NCBI GenBank assembly: GCA_913060475.1
Contig: CAJXSD010000009.1
Location: 46,720 to 110,719, forward strand
Source: an uncultured Paracoccaceae bacterium
GTDB lineage: Bacteria > Pseudomonadota > Alphaproteobacteria > Rhodobacterales > Rhodobacteraceae
Direction of reading: 5' to 3'
Length of the DNA: 64,000 bases
Shown: in pieces, positions 37,769 through 47,297 of the stretch
Layout of the letters: each line of letters begins with the position of its first letter
How positions within the stretch are numbered: position 1 is the stretch's first letter
Position numbers and translations under genes: made by a program
Notes under the pieces: generated by a model
What the model was told of the DNA's origin: nothing
What the model saw: the letters and a program-made list of their open reading frames with translations, nothing else
The model's database searches: none

Positions 37769-38759
37769 CTGATCCCTCGGCCCCCTTGGCGTCAAAGCCG
37801 ACAGTGGCAGGGTCCAAATCATAATGTGCCCCGCAGAATTGGCAATCTGCGGTCACACGTCCGGCATCGGTTGTCATTTTTTCGATGTCCTTTGCCGAAT
37901 AAATTGACAGGGACTGACGCACGCGTTCTTCGGAACAGGTGCAGCCGAATTTGACCTGTTGGGCGTCAAAGACACGCGGGGCCTCTTCGTGGAAGAGGCG
38001 CACCAATAATTGCGTCGGCGCCACGCTGGGGCCGATCAATTCCATATCCTCGACCGTATCCAGCAAAATGTTTGCGCGATTCCAGTTTTCTGCATCATCG
38101 CCGTCCACCAAATCATCGGCGGTCAACAGACCCCCTTCTCCAGAGCCGCCATCGCCGCTGGCAAATGGGCTGGCCTTGGGCATATGCTGCAGCATAATCC
38201 CGCCCGCGCGCCAATGTTCATCAACCCCGGGTGCCGATGATTTGCCATAGGTCAGTGAAAATCGTGTGGGCAACTGTTCGGACTGGGCAAAATACGCCTC
38301 GGCGCAGGCGGCCAATGATCCACCGGCCAGCGGTGTGATGCCCTGATAGGGTTTCATCCCGTTGCCCTGATCGATCATGATGGCCATATATCCATCGCCC
38401 ACTTGGTCAAAGGGGGCGCCATCGGTCAAACGATCTGCATCAAAGCTGGCATAGGCGCGGATGCGGGCGGGTTCGCCATCCTCGGTCGGGCCGTAATAAT
38501 CGGTTGCAATCATGCGAACCGCGCCGCGCGATTGAACCTGTAATGACAATTTCCAACGCAGCTTGATCGACTGGCCAATCAGCGCGGTCAACAGGGCCAT
38601 TTCGGCCACCAATGCCTCGACCACGGGGGGATAGTCATGCTGTTTCAATACACCACTTAGGACCCCGTCCAGACGCGCCACACGACCGCGGACATCCGCT
38701 TTGTCCAGTTGGAACGGCAATACCGTGTCGTCCCACGCAATTTTTTCAAAATTTGTCAT
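37761..38759 (-). CDS. hslO: Hsp33 redox-regulated molecular chaperone
   Basis: This 332-residue chaperone is activated when its zinc-binding cysteines oxidise. The C-terminal CxC...CxxC set is visible as GCTCSEERV and CQFCGAHYD. An N-terminal dimerisation and core domain precedes it. Length is slightly above typical because of an acidic, Gly-rich insertion (SGDGGSGEGG) near residues 200-215. It heads a run with the Nudix and CCA genes and diverges from another Nudix gene. Confidence 0.93.
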   Translation of the reverse strand: MTNFEKIAWDDTVLPFQLDKADVRGRVARLDGVLSGVLKQHDYPPVVEALVAEMALLTALIGQSIKLRWKLSLQVQSRGAVRMIATDYYGPTEDGEPARIRAYASFDADRLTDGAPFDQVGDGYMAIMIDQGNGMKPYQGITPLAGGSLAACAEAYFAQSEQLPTRFSLTYGKSSAPGVDEHWRAGGIMLQHMPKASPFASGDGGSGEGGLLTADDLVDGDDAENWNRANILLDTVEDMELIGPSVAPTQLLVRLFHEEAPRVFDAQQVKFGCTCSEERVRQSLSIYSAKDIEKMTTDAGRVTADCQFCGAHYDLDPATVGFDAKGAEGSDD

Positions 38760-38797
38760 AGCCAGTTCCTAGATCTTTACTTTTATTTTGCGCCATA

Positions 38798-38817
38798 CCC
38801 TGTCTATATAGGCAGGG
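38798..38817. promoter_or_regulatory. near-perfect palindrome in the hslO/Nudix divergent promoter
   Basis: CCCTGTCTAT and ATAGGCAGGG are reverse complements with one mismatch (20 bp, no spacer). It lies between the divergent hslO and Nudix starts, and its centre TATATA could also be a -10 box. Confidence 0.4.
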
Positions 38818-38845
38818 CAAGTGTCGGTCCAAGAGGATTTGGGAA

Positions 38846-39286
38846 ATGAAACGATATGGCAACCCACCGATTGCCGGGAAAAAATACATTCGCAGACCTG
38901 GTGCCTATGTGATTTTACCCGTGGGCCACGACCAAGTTTTGCTGACCGTCCAGAATGGCCCAGTTCCCGATTTTCAGTTGCCTGGCGGCGGGATCGATCC
39001 AGGCGAACATGTGATACCGGCCCTGCACCGCGAAGTGTTAGAGGAAACAGGCTGGGTGATCGCACAGCCCAAATATCTGGGTGCATACAAACGCTATGTT
39101 TATATGCCCGAATATGACCTGTGGGCGGAAAAAATCTGTGCAATTTACACGGCGCGTCCCTGTTATCAATTGCATCCGCCATTGGAACCCGATCACATTG
39201 AAATGGTTATGCCCATGAATGTGGCCGTGGATCTGCTGGGCAGTGCCGGGGATCGCGATTATTTGCGGGCCTTTGCTGGGGTGTAA
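38846..39286 (+). CDS. Nudix hydrolase
   Basis: This 146-residue protein has a canonical Nudix box: GGGIDPGEHVI followed by REVLEETGW. It hydrolyses a nucleoside-diphosphate derivative, but the substrate is unknown. Its ATG has GAGG-like bases about 10 upstream. It is divergent from hslO. Confidence 0.9.
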   Translation: MKRYGNPPIAGKKYIRRPGAYVILPVGHDQVLLTVQNGPVPDFQLPGGGIDPGEHVIPALHREVLEETGWVIAQPKYLGAYKRYVYMPEYDLWAEKICAIYTARPCYQLHPPLEPDHIEMVMPMNVAVDLLGSAGDRDYLRAFAGV

Positions 39287-39292
39287 TCCCAA

Positions 39293-40556
39293 TTATGTGC
39301 CCAAATGTTCGACAAGCAGGATCGATACATCATCGGGAAATTGATCCGCGCCTGCATACGCCTCTAGGTCGTGCAAAATTGCATTAATCAAATCCATACC
39401 CGCAACGTGACAGTGGCGTGAAAGAATGCGTTGCAATCCCTCTTCGTCCAATAAATTACCGTTTGGGTCAGGACATTCGGTGACCCCATCCGAAGTAATG
39501 ACCAGCCGGTCCCCTGCGGATAATTGAAATATCACCCGATCATAGGTCATGTCGGGCAGCAGCCCAATGGGAACCCCTGTTGATCCGCACAGAGAAAAGG
39601 CCCCATCCGCATGTTGGATCATGGGGTAGGGATGGCCTGCCTGGGACAGAGACACTTGGCCGGTTTGCGTGTTCAGATTGGCCAGCGACATTGTGAAATA
39701 CAGGTCAGTGTCCATTTCATCCAAAACCCGCGCATTCAAATTGGCCAAGACGGTTTCCACCTGTCGCGGTGTGATTTGGCCGCACGCATCCAGTTCCAGG
39801 GCAATATTATGTTCGGCCGAATCTGACGACAGGTACCCCGCCAGACGTGCGGTAAACAGGGCCGAACTGATCCCATGCCCTGACACATCAATTCCGAACA
39901 GGCCAAGGTGCGATGGACCCGCAGGGAAAAACCCGACCAAATCGCCCCCAACATGGCCCGAACTGCGCAAAATTTGACTGATGCGATAGGGTCCGGTGGT
40001 AAACTGGGGCACCCGGATCAGGGATTGCTGCAATTTTTTGCGCCTCGACCAGATCGGCATCAATGGCGGTGTACAGTTTGCGCAATTCGTCCAACGTATC
40101 GCTGATCACATCATTGCGATTTTGCAATTCGCGTTGCATCGATAAAATGCGCCCGCCGGCTGTGATACGGGCACGCAATTCCGATGCGTTGACGGGTTTG
40201 GTCAGGAAATCATCTGCGCCGCTTTCCAACCCTTGGGCGATGTCGTTTTTTTCTGCTTTGGATGTCAGCAGGATAAAATAGGTGTATGTATCTGGATACC
40301 GGTTCCGCAAGGTTTTGCAAAATTCCAATCCCGTCATTTCGGGCATCATCCAGTCGGAAAACACCATGTCAGGCATCGCGGATTGGCATAATTCCAGCGC
40401 GGCTGGGCCTGTGTCCGCCTCGATCACCTGATATCCCCAATGGGTCAGCATAGACGACAAAATGCGGCGCTGCAGGCGACTGTCATCGACGACCATCACG
40501 GTTTTGATCGGCTGGGCCGATGGTTGTGTGTCGCTATGATATGCCGCCTGCTGCAA
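39293..40556 (-). pseudogene. receiver-PP2C phosphatase fusion, frameshifted at a T6 run
   Basis: The frame starting at 40556 encodes a receiver domain (acidic pair Asp24-Asp25, phosphoacceptor Asp68 in FSDWMMPEM, Lys120) plus a coiled-coil linker ending ADLVEAQK. The frame 39293-40063 then continues KLQQSLIRVPQFTTGPYRIS and a SpoIIE/RsbU-type PP2C domain with GGDLVGFF, GIDVSGHGISSALF, TSDGVTE and DDVSILLVE. Going to five bases at the T6 run (40034-40039) joins them as VEAQKLQQSLI, the usual linker. The expected intact protein is about 420 residues. It would be a stress- or anti-sigma-related phosphatase, downstream of a phosphorelay. A homopolymer error or a recent lesion are both possible. 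Confidence 0.85.
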
Positions 40557-40624
40557 CGTAAACCCCAGATACTAAGTACAGGGTCGTTTGTGTCATTTCA
40601 GGTTTAACAACAGATGAATCCTTA

Positions 40625-40650
40625 AATTTGAATAGTTCAAATTGGAACTT
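40625..40650. promoter_or_regulatory. overlapping inverted repeats upstream of the HPt gene
   Basis: AATTTGAA-TAG-TTCAAATT (40625-40643) is an 8-bp perfect inverted repeat, overlapped by AGTTC-AAATTG-GAACT (40635-40650). They lie in the 147-base divergent region between the receiver-phosphatase and the HPt gene and may be an operator. Confidence 0.4.
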
Positions 40651-40710
40651 AAACCCTTTGTTCATTTTGTCGGGCAACATTGGCGTTGGGTGACATAGAA
40701 AGGGTGAGTT

Positions 40711-41043
40711 ATGATAGATTGGAACCGTGCAGCCGAATTACGCGAAGAAGTAGGCGCAGAAGATTTTGCCGAAGTGATCGAGCTGTTTTTGGACGAATGC
40801 GATGAGGCCATTCAAAACGTAGCACAGGCGACATCAGCGCAAGACATCGAAAGTCAGCTGCATTTTTTGAAAGGCAGCGCGTTAAACATCGGCTTTAGCG
40901 CATTTGCCGCCCTGTGCCAAACGGGCGAGGCAGCCGCCGCCTTGGGCCAGATTGACACGATTGATCTGGCGGAAATCACCCGTGCCTATTGGGATGCGCG
41001 GCAGGCATTTTTGGCGCAGTCGGATCAGATGTTGGCCGCCTAG
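40711..41043 (+). CDS. histidine phosphotransfer (HPt) protein
   Basis: This 110-residue four-helix protein carries phosphate between kinase and receiver. The phosphorylated His51 is in QLHFLKGSALNIGF, the typical HPt motif. It is divergent from the receiver-PP2C fusion and probably its donor, so a small phosphorelay is likely (inference from context). Confidence 0.85.
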   Translation: MIDWNRAAELREEVGAEDFAEVIELFLDECDEAIQNVAQATSAQDIESQLHFLKGSALNIGFSAFAALCQTGEAAAALGQIDTIDLAEITRAYWDARQAFLAQSDQMLAA

Positions 41044-41868
41044 CTAAACCAGTTTGCTGAAATCGGATGCGCTGCGGGCTTGGGCCGTTTTTGCGCGGCG
41101 ATTTAGGCCCTGCATGCCTTTGATCCATTTCGCATGGTCTGTGGCACGGGTCTGGAAATAGGGTCCAACCACCGCGTGGGGCAAAACCAACACGCGACCA
41201 TCGGCCATGGCCTGCAGAACCGCATCGGCCACATCGCGCGGTGTGATCAGGCCATCAGGCAAGTCATTGGGCAGATCATCGGGCGCGGCATTGTCATATC
41301 CCAGCATAGGCGACGCGACGTATTGTGGGCACACAACATGGACCGCAATACCATCATCCCCGTGCCGGATGGCCAGATTTTCGGCAAAGCTGACAGCGGC
41401 CGCTTTGCTGGCGCTATAGGCTGCATCGCCAATTTGTGTCAGCATACCCGCGGCTGATGCTATGTTGATCAAACAACCGCCACCCCGCGCAATCATATCG
41501 GGCAGCAAAATCCGCGCGGCGCGGACATGGGACATTACATGGATATCCCAGGCCCGTTGCCACAGGTCATCAGGGGTCGAGGCTGCATGGGTTGGATCCA
41601 TGCTTAGCACGCCGGCATTTGACACATAGATATCAATGGGGCCAATGCGCTGGGTGACCCCTGTGATCATCTGTGTCAGCTGGGCATCTGATTGCACATC
41701 ACAGATTTCGAAATCTGCGCCCATTGCCCGGGCGGCCTGTTGCAGCGGTTCGGGATTGATATCCGACAAAATAACGCGTGCGCCCTGTTCTGCCAAGGAT
41801 TGTGCAATTGCCAAACCAATGCCACTGGCAGCCCCTGTCACAACGGCGATTTGTCCATCCAGCTGCAT
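41044..41868 (-). CDS. short-chain dehydrogenase/reductase
   Basis: This 274-residue NAD(P)-dependent oxidoreductase has TGAASGIG (nucleotide loop), SNAGVL and the catalytic YSASKAA. It begins one base after the threonine dehydratase stop codon, so the two are one unit. The substrate is not evident. Confidence 0.88.
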   Translation of the reverse strand: MQLDGQIAVVTGAASGIGLAIAQSLAEQGARVILSDINPEPLQQAARAMGADFEICDVQSDAQLTQMITGVTQRIGPIDIYVSNAGVLSMDPTHAASTPDDLWQRAWDIHVMSHVRAARILLPDMIARGGGCLINIASAAGMLTQIGDAAYSASKAAAVSFAENLAIRHGDDGIAVHVVCPQYVASPMLGYDNAAPDDLPNDLPDGLITPRDVADAVLQAMADGRVLVLPHAVVGPYFQTRATDHAKWIKGMQGLNRRAKTAQARSASDFSKLV

Positions 41869-41869
41869 C

Positions 41870-43099
41870 TCAAATCACAAATGACGATAGCAATTCGTCG
41901 TTCGTTATGTCCGTATAGGCAAAGCCTGCCGTTTCCAGCCGTTGGAAAAATGTGTCGAATTGTTCGGGCGATTTGGTTTCGATCCCGATCAAGATAGACC
42001 CGAAATTGCGGGCCGATTTTTTCAGGTATTCAAAACGTGTGATGTCGTCCTCGGGGCCTAGGAAATTCAAAAACTCTTTCAATGCGCCGGGGCGTTGGGG
42101 CATGCGCAGGATTAGATATTTTTTGACACCCGAAAACCGCTGCGCGCGTTCTTTGACCTCGGGCAGGCGTTCGAAATCGAAATTACCGCCAGATGTGACG
42201 CAGACCACTGTGCGCCCGCGAATGGCCTGGCCCAGATCCTTTAGGGCATCAACAGACAATGCGCCGGCGGGTTCCAAAACGATGCCCTCGACATTTAACA
42301 TTTCCAACATTGTGGTGCAGATTCGATCTTCGGGGATACGCAGGACACTGGCCAGCCCCACATTTTTTAAACGTTCAAACGTCTTGGTCCCGATCTGGCC
42401 GACGGCGGCCCCGTCGGCGAATGTATCAACCTTGTCTAATTTCACGGGTTTTCCGGCAATCAATGCCGCCCATAGGCAGGCGCCGCCCATCGGTTCGACC
42501 AGGGAAAAATGGCAGGTCGTATCGAAATAACTGATCGTGCCCGCTGACAACCCGCCGCCACCCACAGGCAAAATCACATGATCGGGCACGCGGCCCAACT
42601 GGCGTTCGATTTCAACGGCGACCGAGGCTTGGCCTTGGATCACGTCCTCGTCATCAAAGGGGGACAGAAAATGCGCACCCTCGGCCGCGCAAAATGCCTG
42701 TGCGGCCCGCAGGCAGTCATCAAAATAATCCCCGATCAGGCGAATTTCGACGTTATCTCCGCCAAAAATCTGGGTTTTCTGAATTTTCTGTTGGGGTGTT
42801 GTGACGGGCATAAAAATCACGCCAGACACATTGAAATGACGGCACATAAATGCCACACCTTGCGCGTGGTTTCCCGCACTGGCGCAGACAAACTTTGAAT
42901 GTGTGTCGATCACCTTGCGCATGGCATTGAATGCGCCGCGCAGTTTATAGGACCGTACAGGGCTCAGGTCCTCGCGCTTTAGCCAAATGTCGGCATCATA
43001 TTTGGCCGACAAATGTTCGTTACGCTGCAAAGGCGTTTCATCGAAAACCGAACGCATTTCCGCTTCGGCCATTTGTGCAAGGGTACGAAAATCAGTCAT
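41870..43099 (-). CDS. ilvA: threonine dehydratase (biosynthetic type)
   Basis: This 409-residue PLP enzyme deaminates threonine to 2-oxobutyrate for isoleucine synthesis. The PLP lysine is in SYKLRGAFNAM, the phosphate loop is GGGGLSAG, and a C-terminal ACT-like domain (about 320-405, with GVKKYLILRMPQRPGALKEFL) suggests allosteric control. I start it at the ATG at 43099; the frame extends to 43180, but that part does not look like the family. It is followed by the SDR gene. Confidence 0.88.
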   Translation of the reverse strand: MTDFRTLAQMAEAEMRSVFDETPLQRNEHLSAKYDADIWLKREDLSPVRSYKLRGAFNAMRKVIDTHSKFVCASAGNHAQGVAFMCRHFNVSGVIFMPVTTPQQKIQKTQIFGGDNVEIRLIGDYFDDCLRAAQAFCAAEGAHFLSPFDDEDVIQGQASVAVEIERQLGRVPDHVILPVGGGGLSAGTISYFDTTCHFSLVEPMGGACLWAALIAGKPVKLDKVDTFADGAAVGQIGTKTFERLKNVGLASVLRIPEDRICTTMLEMLNVEGIVLEPAGALSVDALKDLGQAIRGRTVVCVTSGGNFDFERLPEVKERAQRFSGVKKYLILRMPQRPGALKEFLNFLGPEDDITRFEYLKKSARNFGSILIGIETKSPEQFDTFFQRLETAGFAYTDITNDELLSSFVI

Positions 43100-43261
43100 A
43101 GTCCAAGGTGTGGCGCAGGTTGTGTCGCGATGCAAGGGAATTACATCGATCCCAAACATATACTTTTGCATACAGCACAAGGGTTTTGGTCGTGCCCTGC
43201 CTTGCCCCCGGGCCCAAAACAGGGTATCGCCGCAGAAAATGTATATTAAAGGGGATTCCGC

Positions 43262-44485
43262 ATGTCCGCGCCTAAGAAAGTTGTTTTGGCCTACTCAGGT
43301 GGGCTTGATACCTCAATCATCCTGAAATGGTTGCAAACCGAATACGGCTGCGAGGTGGTGACCTTTACCGCCGATTTGGGCCAGGGAGAAGAGTTAGAGC
43401 CCGCGCGCGCCAAGGCAGAAATGCTGGGGATTGATCCCAAAAACATCTATATCGAAGATATTCGCGAAGAATTCGTACGCGATTTCGTATTCCCAATGTT
43501 CCGCGCAAATGCCCTGTACGAAGGGTTGTACCTGCTGGGCACATCCATCGCGCGCCCGTTGATTTCCAAACGTTTGGTCGAAATTGCCGAAGAAACCGGC
43601 GCAGACGCTGTCGCCCATGGCGCAACCGGCAAGGGCAACGATCAGGTGCGTTTCGAATTGGCCGCCTATGCGTTGAACCCGTCGATCAAGGTTATCGCAC
43701 CCTGGCGCGAATGGGATCTGACCAGCCGGACGAAATTGTTGGAATTTGCTGAACAAAATCAGATTCCAATCGCCAAAGACAAACGCGGCGAAGCGCCGTT
43801 TTCCGTAGATGCGAACCTGTTGCACACATCGTCCGAGGGTAAAGTGTTAGAGGACCCCGCGAATGAGGCACCTGACTATGTGTATCAGCGCACCGTCAAT
43901 CCCGAGGATGCGCCAGACACGCCCGAAATGGTTGAAATCACATTCGAGCGCGGTGATGCGGTGGCAATTAATGGTGTGGCCCTGTCGCCTGCGACGATCC
44001 TGACCCAGCTGAATGAATTGGGTCGCAAACATGGGATCGGGCGTTTGGATTTGGTCGAAAACCGTTTCGTCGGCATGAAATCGCGTGGCGTCTATGAAAC
44101 GCCCGGTGGCACCATTTTGCTAGAGGCACACCGCGGTATCGAACAAATTACATTGGACAGCGGTGCCGGACATCTGAAAGACAGCATTATGCCGCGCTAT
44201 GCGGAATTGATTTATAATGGGTTCTGGTACAGCCCCGAGCGTGAAATGCTGCAAGCGCTGATCGACAAATCGCAAGAAATGGTGACCGGGACCGTTCGGT
44301 TGAAACTGTACAAAGGATCCGTGCGCACCGTGGCACGTTGGTCAGACTATAGCCTATATTCCGAAGCGCATGTGACATTCGAAGAGGATGCAGGCGCCTA
44401 TGACCAAAAAGACGCAGCAGGGTTTATTCAGCTAAACGCACTGCGTTTGAAATTGCTTGCTGCGCGCAACCGACGTGTGAAATAA
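43262..44485 (+). CDS. argG: argininosuccinate synthase
   Basis: This 407-residue enzyme condenses citrulline and aspartate in arginine synthesis. The ATP pyrophosphatase loop AYSGGLDTS is at residues 10-18, with [14 protein letters not shown] and the RGVYETPGG block later. Length matches the family. AAGGGG precedes the ATG. Confidence 0.96.
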   Translation: MSAPKKVVLAYSGGLDTSIILKWLQTEYGCEVVTFTADLGQGEELEPARAKAEMLGIDPKNIYIEDIREEFVRDFVFPMFRANALYEGLYLLGTSIARPLISKRLVEIAEETGADAVAHGATGKGNDQVRFELAAYALNPSIKVIAPWREWDLTSRTKLLEFAEQNQIPIAKDKRGEAPFSVDANLLHTSSEGKVLEDPANEAPDYVYQRTVNPEDAPDTPEMVEITFERGDAVAINGVALSPATILTQLNELGRKHGIGRLDLVENRFVGMKSRGVYETPGGTILLEAHRGIEQITLDSGAGHLKDSIMPRYAELIYNGFWYSPEREMLQALIDKSQEMVTGTVRLKLYKGSVRTVARWSDYSLYSEAHVTFEEDAGAYDQKDAAGFIQLNALRLKLLAARNRRVK

Positions 44486-44546
44486 TCCCGCCAACAGCGC
44501 CATGCCTGCGACCGTTGCGCCGCGGGTGTCGGCAGAGGGGGGTTTT

Positions 44547-45281
44547 ATGGACCAAATTTATGCAATCGGTGACGTGCATGGTCATTTAGACAAGCTGGAC
44601 CAGGCGATTGACTGGATTGAACGTGATGGGGGCCGGGATGCCCCCATTGTTTTTGTGGGTGATCTGGTCGATCGCGGTCCAGACAGCCGTGGTGTGATCC
44701 AGCGGATTATCGATGCCCAAGCACAGGGGCGTGACTGGACGGTAATCAAGGGTAACCATGACCGCATGTTTGAATGGTTTCTACAAAGCCCGCCGCAGCA
44801 TGATCCGCATTTAATGGTTGGCATGTCGTGGCTGCACGCGCAGCTGGGCGGGTTGGAGACTTTGGCATCCTATGGTGTTGATGTGACGCCTAAGCAAACG
44901 CGGCTGTCACAGGCCCATTTGGAGGCGCTGGCCGCCGTTCCTGCCACGCACCAGCGATTTTTGCGTGATTTGCCCCTGTTTCATGTTCGGGGGGATGTTT
45001 TGTTTGTGCATGCGGGCATCAGGTATGATCGCGACCTGCCCGCACAGAGCGAGACTGATTTGCTGTGGTTGCGACAGGATCCGAAGGCCGCGCCAGAGCG
45101 GATTTCATGGCGATATCTGGTGCATGGACATACACCAATTGCGCAGCCAAAGCGGACCGGGCAGATCATCAATATTGACGGCGGTGCCGCCTTTGGACGT
45201 GCGTTATGCCCGATTGTTATTGAAGGTGCTGATGTGTTTGTGTTGAACGAACGCGGGCGTGAGGCAATTTGTCAGGAATAG
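44547..45281 (+). CDS. metallophosphoesterase (serine/threonine phosphatase or ApaH-like)
   Basis: This 244-residue phosphoesterase has the phosphatase motifs GDVHGH, GDLVDRGPDS and GNHD, with VHGHTP near the C-terminus. It may act on protein phosphate or on diadenosine tetraphosphate; the motifs do not distinguish. I chose the ATG at 44547 with GAGGGGGG upstream, though the frame starts at 44502. Hairpins follow the gene. Confidence 0.85.
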   Translation: MDQIYAIGDVHGHLDKLDQAIDWIERDGGRDAPIVFVGDLVDRGPDSRGVIQRIIDAQAQGRDWTVIKGNHDRMFEWFLQSPPQHDPHLMVGMSWLHAQLGGLETLASYGVDVTPKQTRLSQAHLEALAAVPATHQRFLRDLPLFHVRGDVLFVHAGIRYDRDLPAQSETDLLWLRQDPKAAPERISWRYLVHGHTPIAQPKRTGQIINIDGGAAFGRALCPIVIEGADVFVLNERGREAICQE

Positions 45282-45356
45282 GGGCTTTGCCCCCTTGGTC
45301 ACAATGGACATTGTGACCAATTCCCCCAGAGTATTTTCGCAAAACTGAAAGTCTGA
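45281..45356. repeat. paired hairpins between convergent genes
   Basis: GGGGC-TTT-GCCCC (45281-45294) is followed by TTGGTCACAAT-GGAC-ATTGTGACCAA (45295-45320), an 11-bp perfect stem, and then a CCCCCAGAGTATTTTCGC stretch that to my memory resembles a segment seen repeatedly in Rhodobacteraceae intergenic DNA. It may act as a bidirectional terminator for the phosphoesterase and rlmN. Confidence 0.5.
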
Positions 45357-46532
45357 TTAGAGGCCCGTTTCGGCGGCGATTTGGGCGCGCGATTTGCGGG
45401 CGCGTTCGGTGGCGGATTTTAATTGGCCGCAGGCGGCCATGATGTCTTCGCCCCTAGGGGTGCGAATGGGGCTGGCGTAGCCTGCTTTGTAGATGATATC
45501 CGCGAATTTTTGGATGCGGTCCCAGTCTGAGCGTTCATAGGGCGAGCCGGGCCATTCGTTAAAGGGGATGAGGTTGATTTTTGCCGGGATCCCCTTGATC
45601 AGTTTGATGAGGCGGCGGGCGTCGTCGTCTGTGTCGTTGACGTCCTTGAGCATGACATATTCGAAGGTGATGCGTTCGGAGTTGGAGAGTTTCGGATAGG
45701 TGCGCAGTGCATCGAGCAGTTCAGCGATGTTCCATTTCTTGTTGATTGGCACCAGTTTATCGCGCACCTCGTCGGTTGTGGCATGGAAGGAGATCGCAAG
45801 TTGGCAACCGATTTCTGTGGCTGTGCGTGCAATTTCGGGGACCACGCCGGATGTCGATAGCGTGATGCGGCGGCGAGAGAGGGAAATGCCTTCGGGGTCC
45901 ATCGCGATTTTCATGGCGTCGCGGACGTTTTCAAAGTTATAAAGCGGTTCACCCATCCCCATCAAAACAATATTGGACAGCAGGCGGGTTTCGTTTTTGG
46001 GCGCGCCCGGCACAGGCCATTCGCCCAAATCGTCGCGGGCAACCAGCACCTGACCGATGATTTCGCCAGCCGTCAGGTTGCGCACCAGTTTTTGGGTGCC
46101 TGTGTGGCAAAACGAACAGGTTAAGGTGCATCCCACCTGGGAACTGATGCAGAGGGTTCCACGGTCCTCTTCTGGGATGTAGACGGTTTCCACTTCGTGT
46201 CCGCCGGCGATGCGCATTAGATATTTGCGGGTTCCATCAAGTGAGACCTGTTTGGACACGATTTCCGGACGTGCCACAGTGAAATGCTGTGCCAGTTCAG
46301 CGCGATAAGGTTTGGCCAAGTTGGTCATGGCGTCAAAGTCGCTGATGCCCTTTTCGTAGATCCATTGCCAAATCTGGCCCACGCGCATTTTTGCCTGTTT
46401 TTCAGGGGTCCCATGGGCAATCAATGTATCGCGCATTGCGTCGCGTGTCAGACCGACCAGGTTGATTGGGCCGTCGGGCAATTTGCGCGGAATTGTCAGG
46501 ACATCCTGCGTGATGGGTGCAGTTGTGGACAT
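45357..46532 (-). CDS. rlmN: 23S rRNA (adenine(2503)-C(2))-methyltransferase
   Basis: This 391-residue radical SAM enzyme modifies A2503 of 23S rRNA (and A37 of some tRNAs). The radical SAM cluster is CTLTCSFC (CxxxCxxC). The conserved GMGEPLYN and C-terminal Cys (near AACGQL) catalyse methyl transfer through a thiol. Length fits the family. Confidence 0.93.
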   Translation of the reverse strand: MSTTAPITQDVLTIPRKLPDGPINLVGLTRDAMRDTLIAHGTPEKQAKMRVGQIWQWIYEKGISDFDAMTNLAKPYRAELAQHFTVARPEIVSKQVSLDGTRKYLMRIAGGHEVETVYIPEEDRGTLCISSQVGCTLTCSFCHTGTQKLVRNLTAGEIIGQVLVARDDLGEWPVPGAPKNETRLLSNIVLMGMGEPLYNFENVRDAMKIAMDPEGISLSRRRITLSTSGVVPEIARTATEIGCQLAISFHATTDEVRDKLVPINKKWNIAELLDALRTYPKLSNSERITFEYVMLKDVNDTDDDARRLIKLIKGIPAKINLIPFNEWPGSPYERSDWDRIQKFADIIYKAGYASPIRTPRGEDIMAACGQLKSATERARKSRAQIAAETGL

Positions 46533-46607
46533 GGGAGCAACCTTTGAGAAACGAACAAAGCGAACCCATACAGGATTCGCTTGGATTTGGCAAAATTTTT
46601 GAACACG

Positions 46608-47132
46608 TTATTTGCAGCGTTTTTCCGCGTCCTCGATGGCGGCGGTCACACCGGATAGGGAAAACGTGTCTTTGGTCGTTGTGCCGCGCGCAGATTTTGC
46701 AGTTACAACGGCTTTGGCCCCACGTTTCATGGCGGCGATAATGTCACTATCTTGGCCCTTGGCCGCCCATGCCCATTCGCCTTGAGCGAACATGCTATAG
46801 GACTTTCCGTCGATATTTAGGTCTACTGGCTCTTTGTCAGAAAATGGATATCCGCCGGTAAAGCTGACCTGACCATTTACGCCCGATGCTGGATTATAGG
46901 TGACAAAGAATAAAATTTCCCCCCGGCGCACGGACACAACGCGCCCCTGTCGGGTGTTTACAGATTCCTTAGGCACCGACACAGCCCAGCATTCCTTGGG
47001 GTCATTTTCGACAAAGACGGCCCAATCTGTTTTTTCGGCCACCTTGTTCGAGCTGGTTTCTTGTGCGTAGCTGACTGAGGCAACTGCGCTTGCCAGCGCA
47101 ACACTTGCCAAAATGCGTAGTCCTGAATTCAT
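46608..47132 (-). CDS. invasion-associated locus B (IalB) family protein
   Basis: This 174-residue exported protein has a signal peptide (about 1-23, ending Ser-Tyr-Ala) and a domain with the W-x-V...C-W-A-V-S-V-P-K and GRVVSVRRGEI elements seen in the IalB family. It probably acts in the periplasm or outer envelope; no defined function is known. Confidence 0.8.
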   Translation of the reverse strand: MNSGLRILASVALASAVASVSYAQETSSNKVAEKTDWAVFVENDPKECWAVSVPKESVNTRQGRVVSVRRGEILFFVTYNPASGVNGQVSFTGGYPFSDKEPVDLNIDGKSYSMFAQGEWAWAAKGQDSDIIAAMKRGAKAVVTAKSARGTTTKDTFSLSGVTAAIEDAEKRCK

Positions 47133-47297
47133 TTAAGCCTCCGGCCTTTGGTTTGGCCAATTCTGCCGATCCTATGGTATTCTTTGCCCGTTGGATCGGT
47201 GACACCTCTTTCTATCTCGATGTGCATATATTAGACTGATTTTCGTGCTTGGTAAAAGCCCCCTTGGCATAAATTTGCCTAAAATAACGGAGTAATC

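Noticed and set aside
40644..40670. GGAAC motif as a general stress (EcfG) -35 box
   Set aside because: No CGTT-like -10 element is present at the expected 16-17 base spacing.
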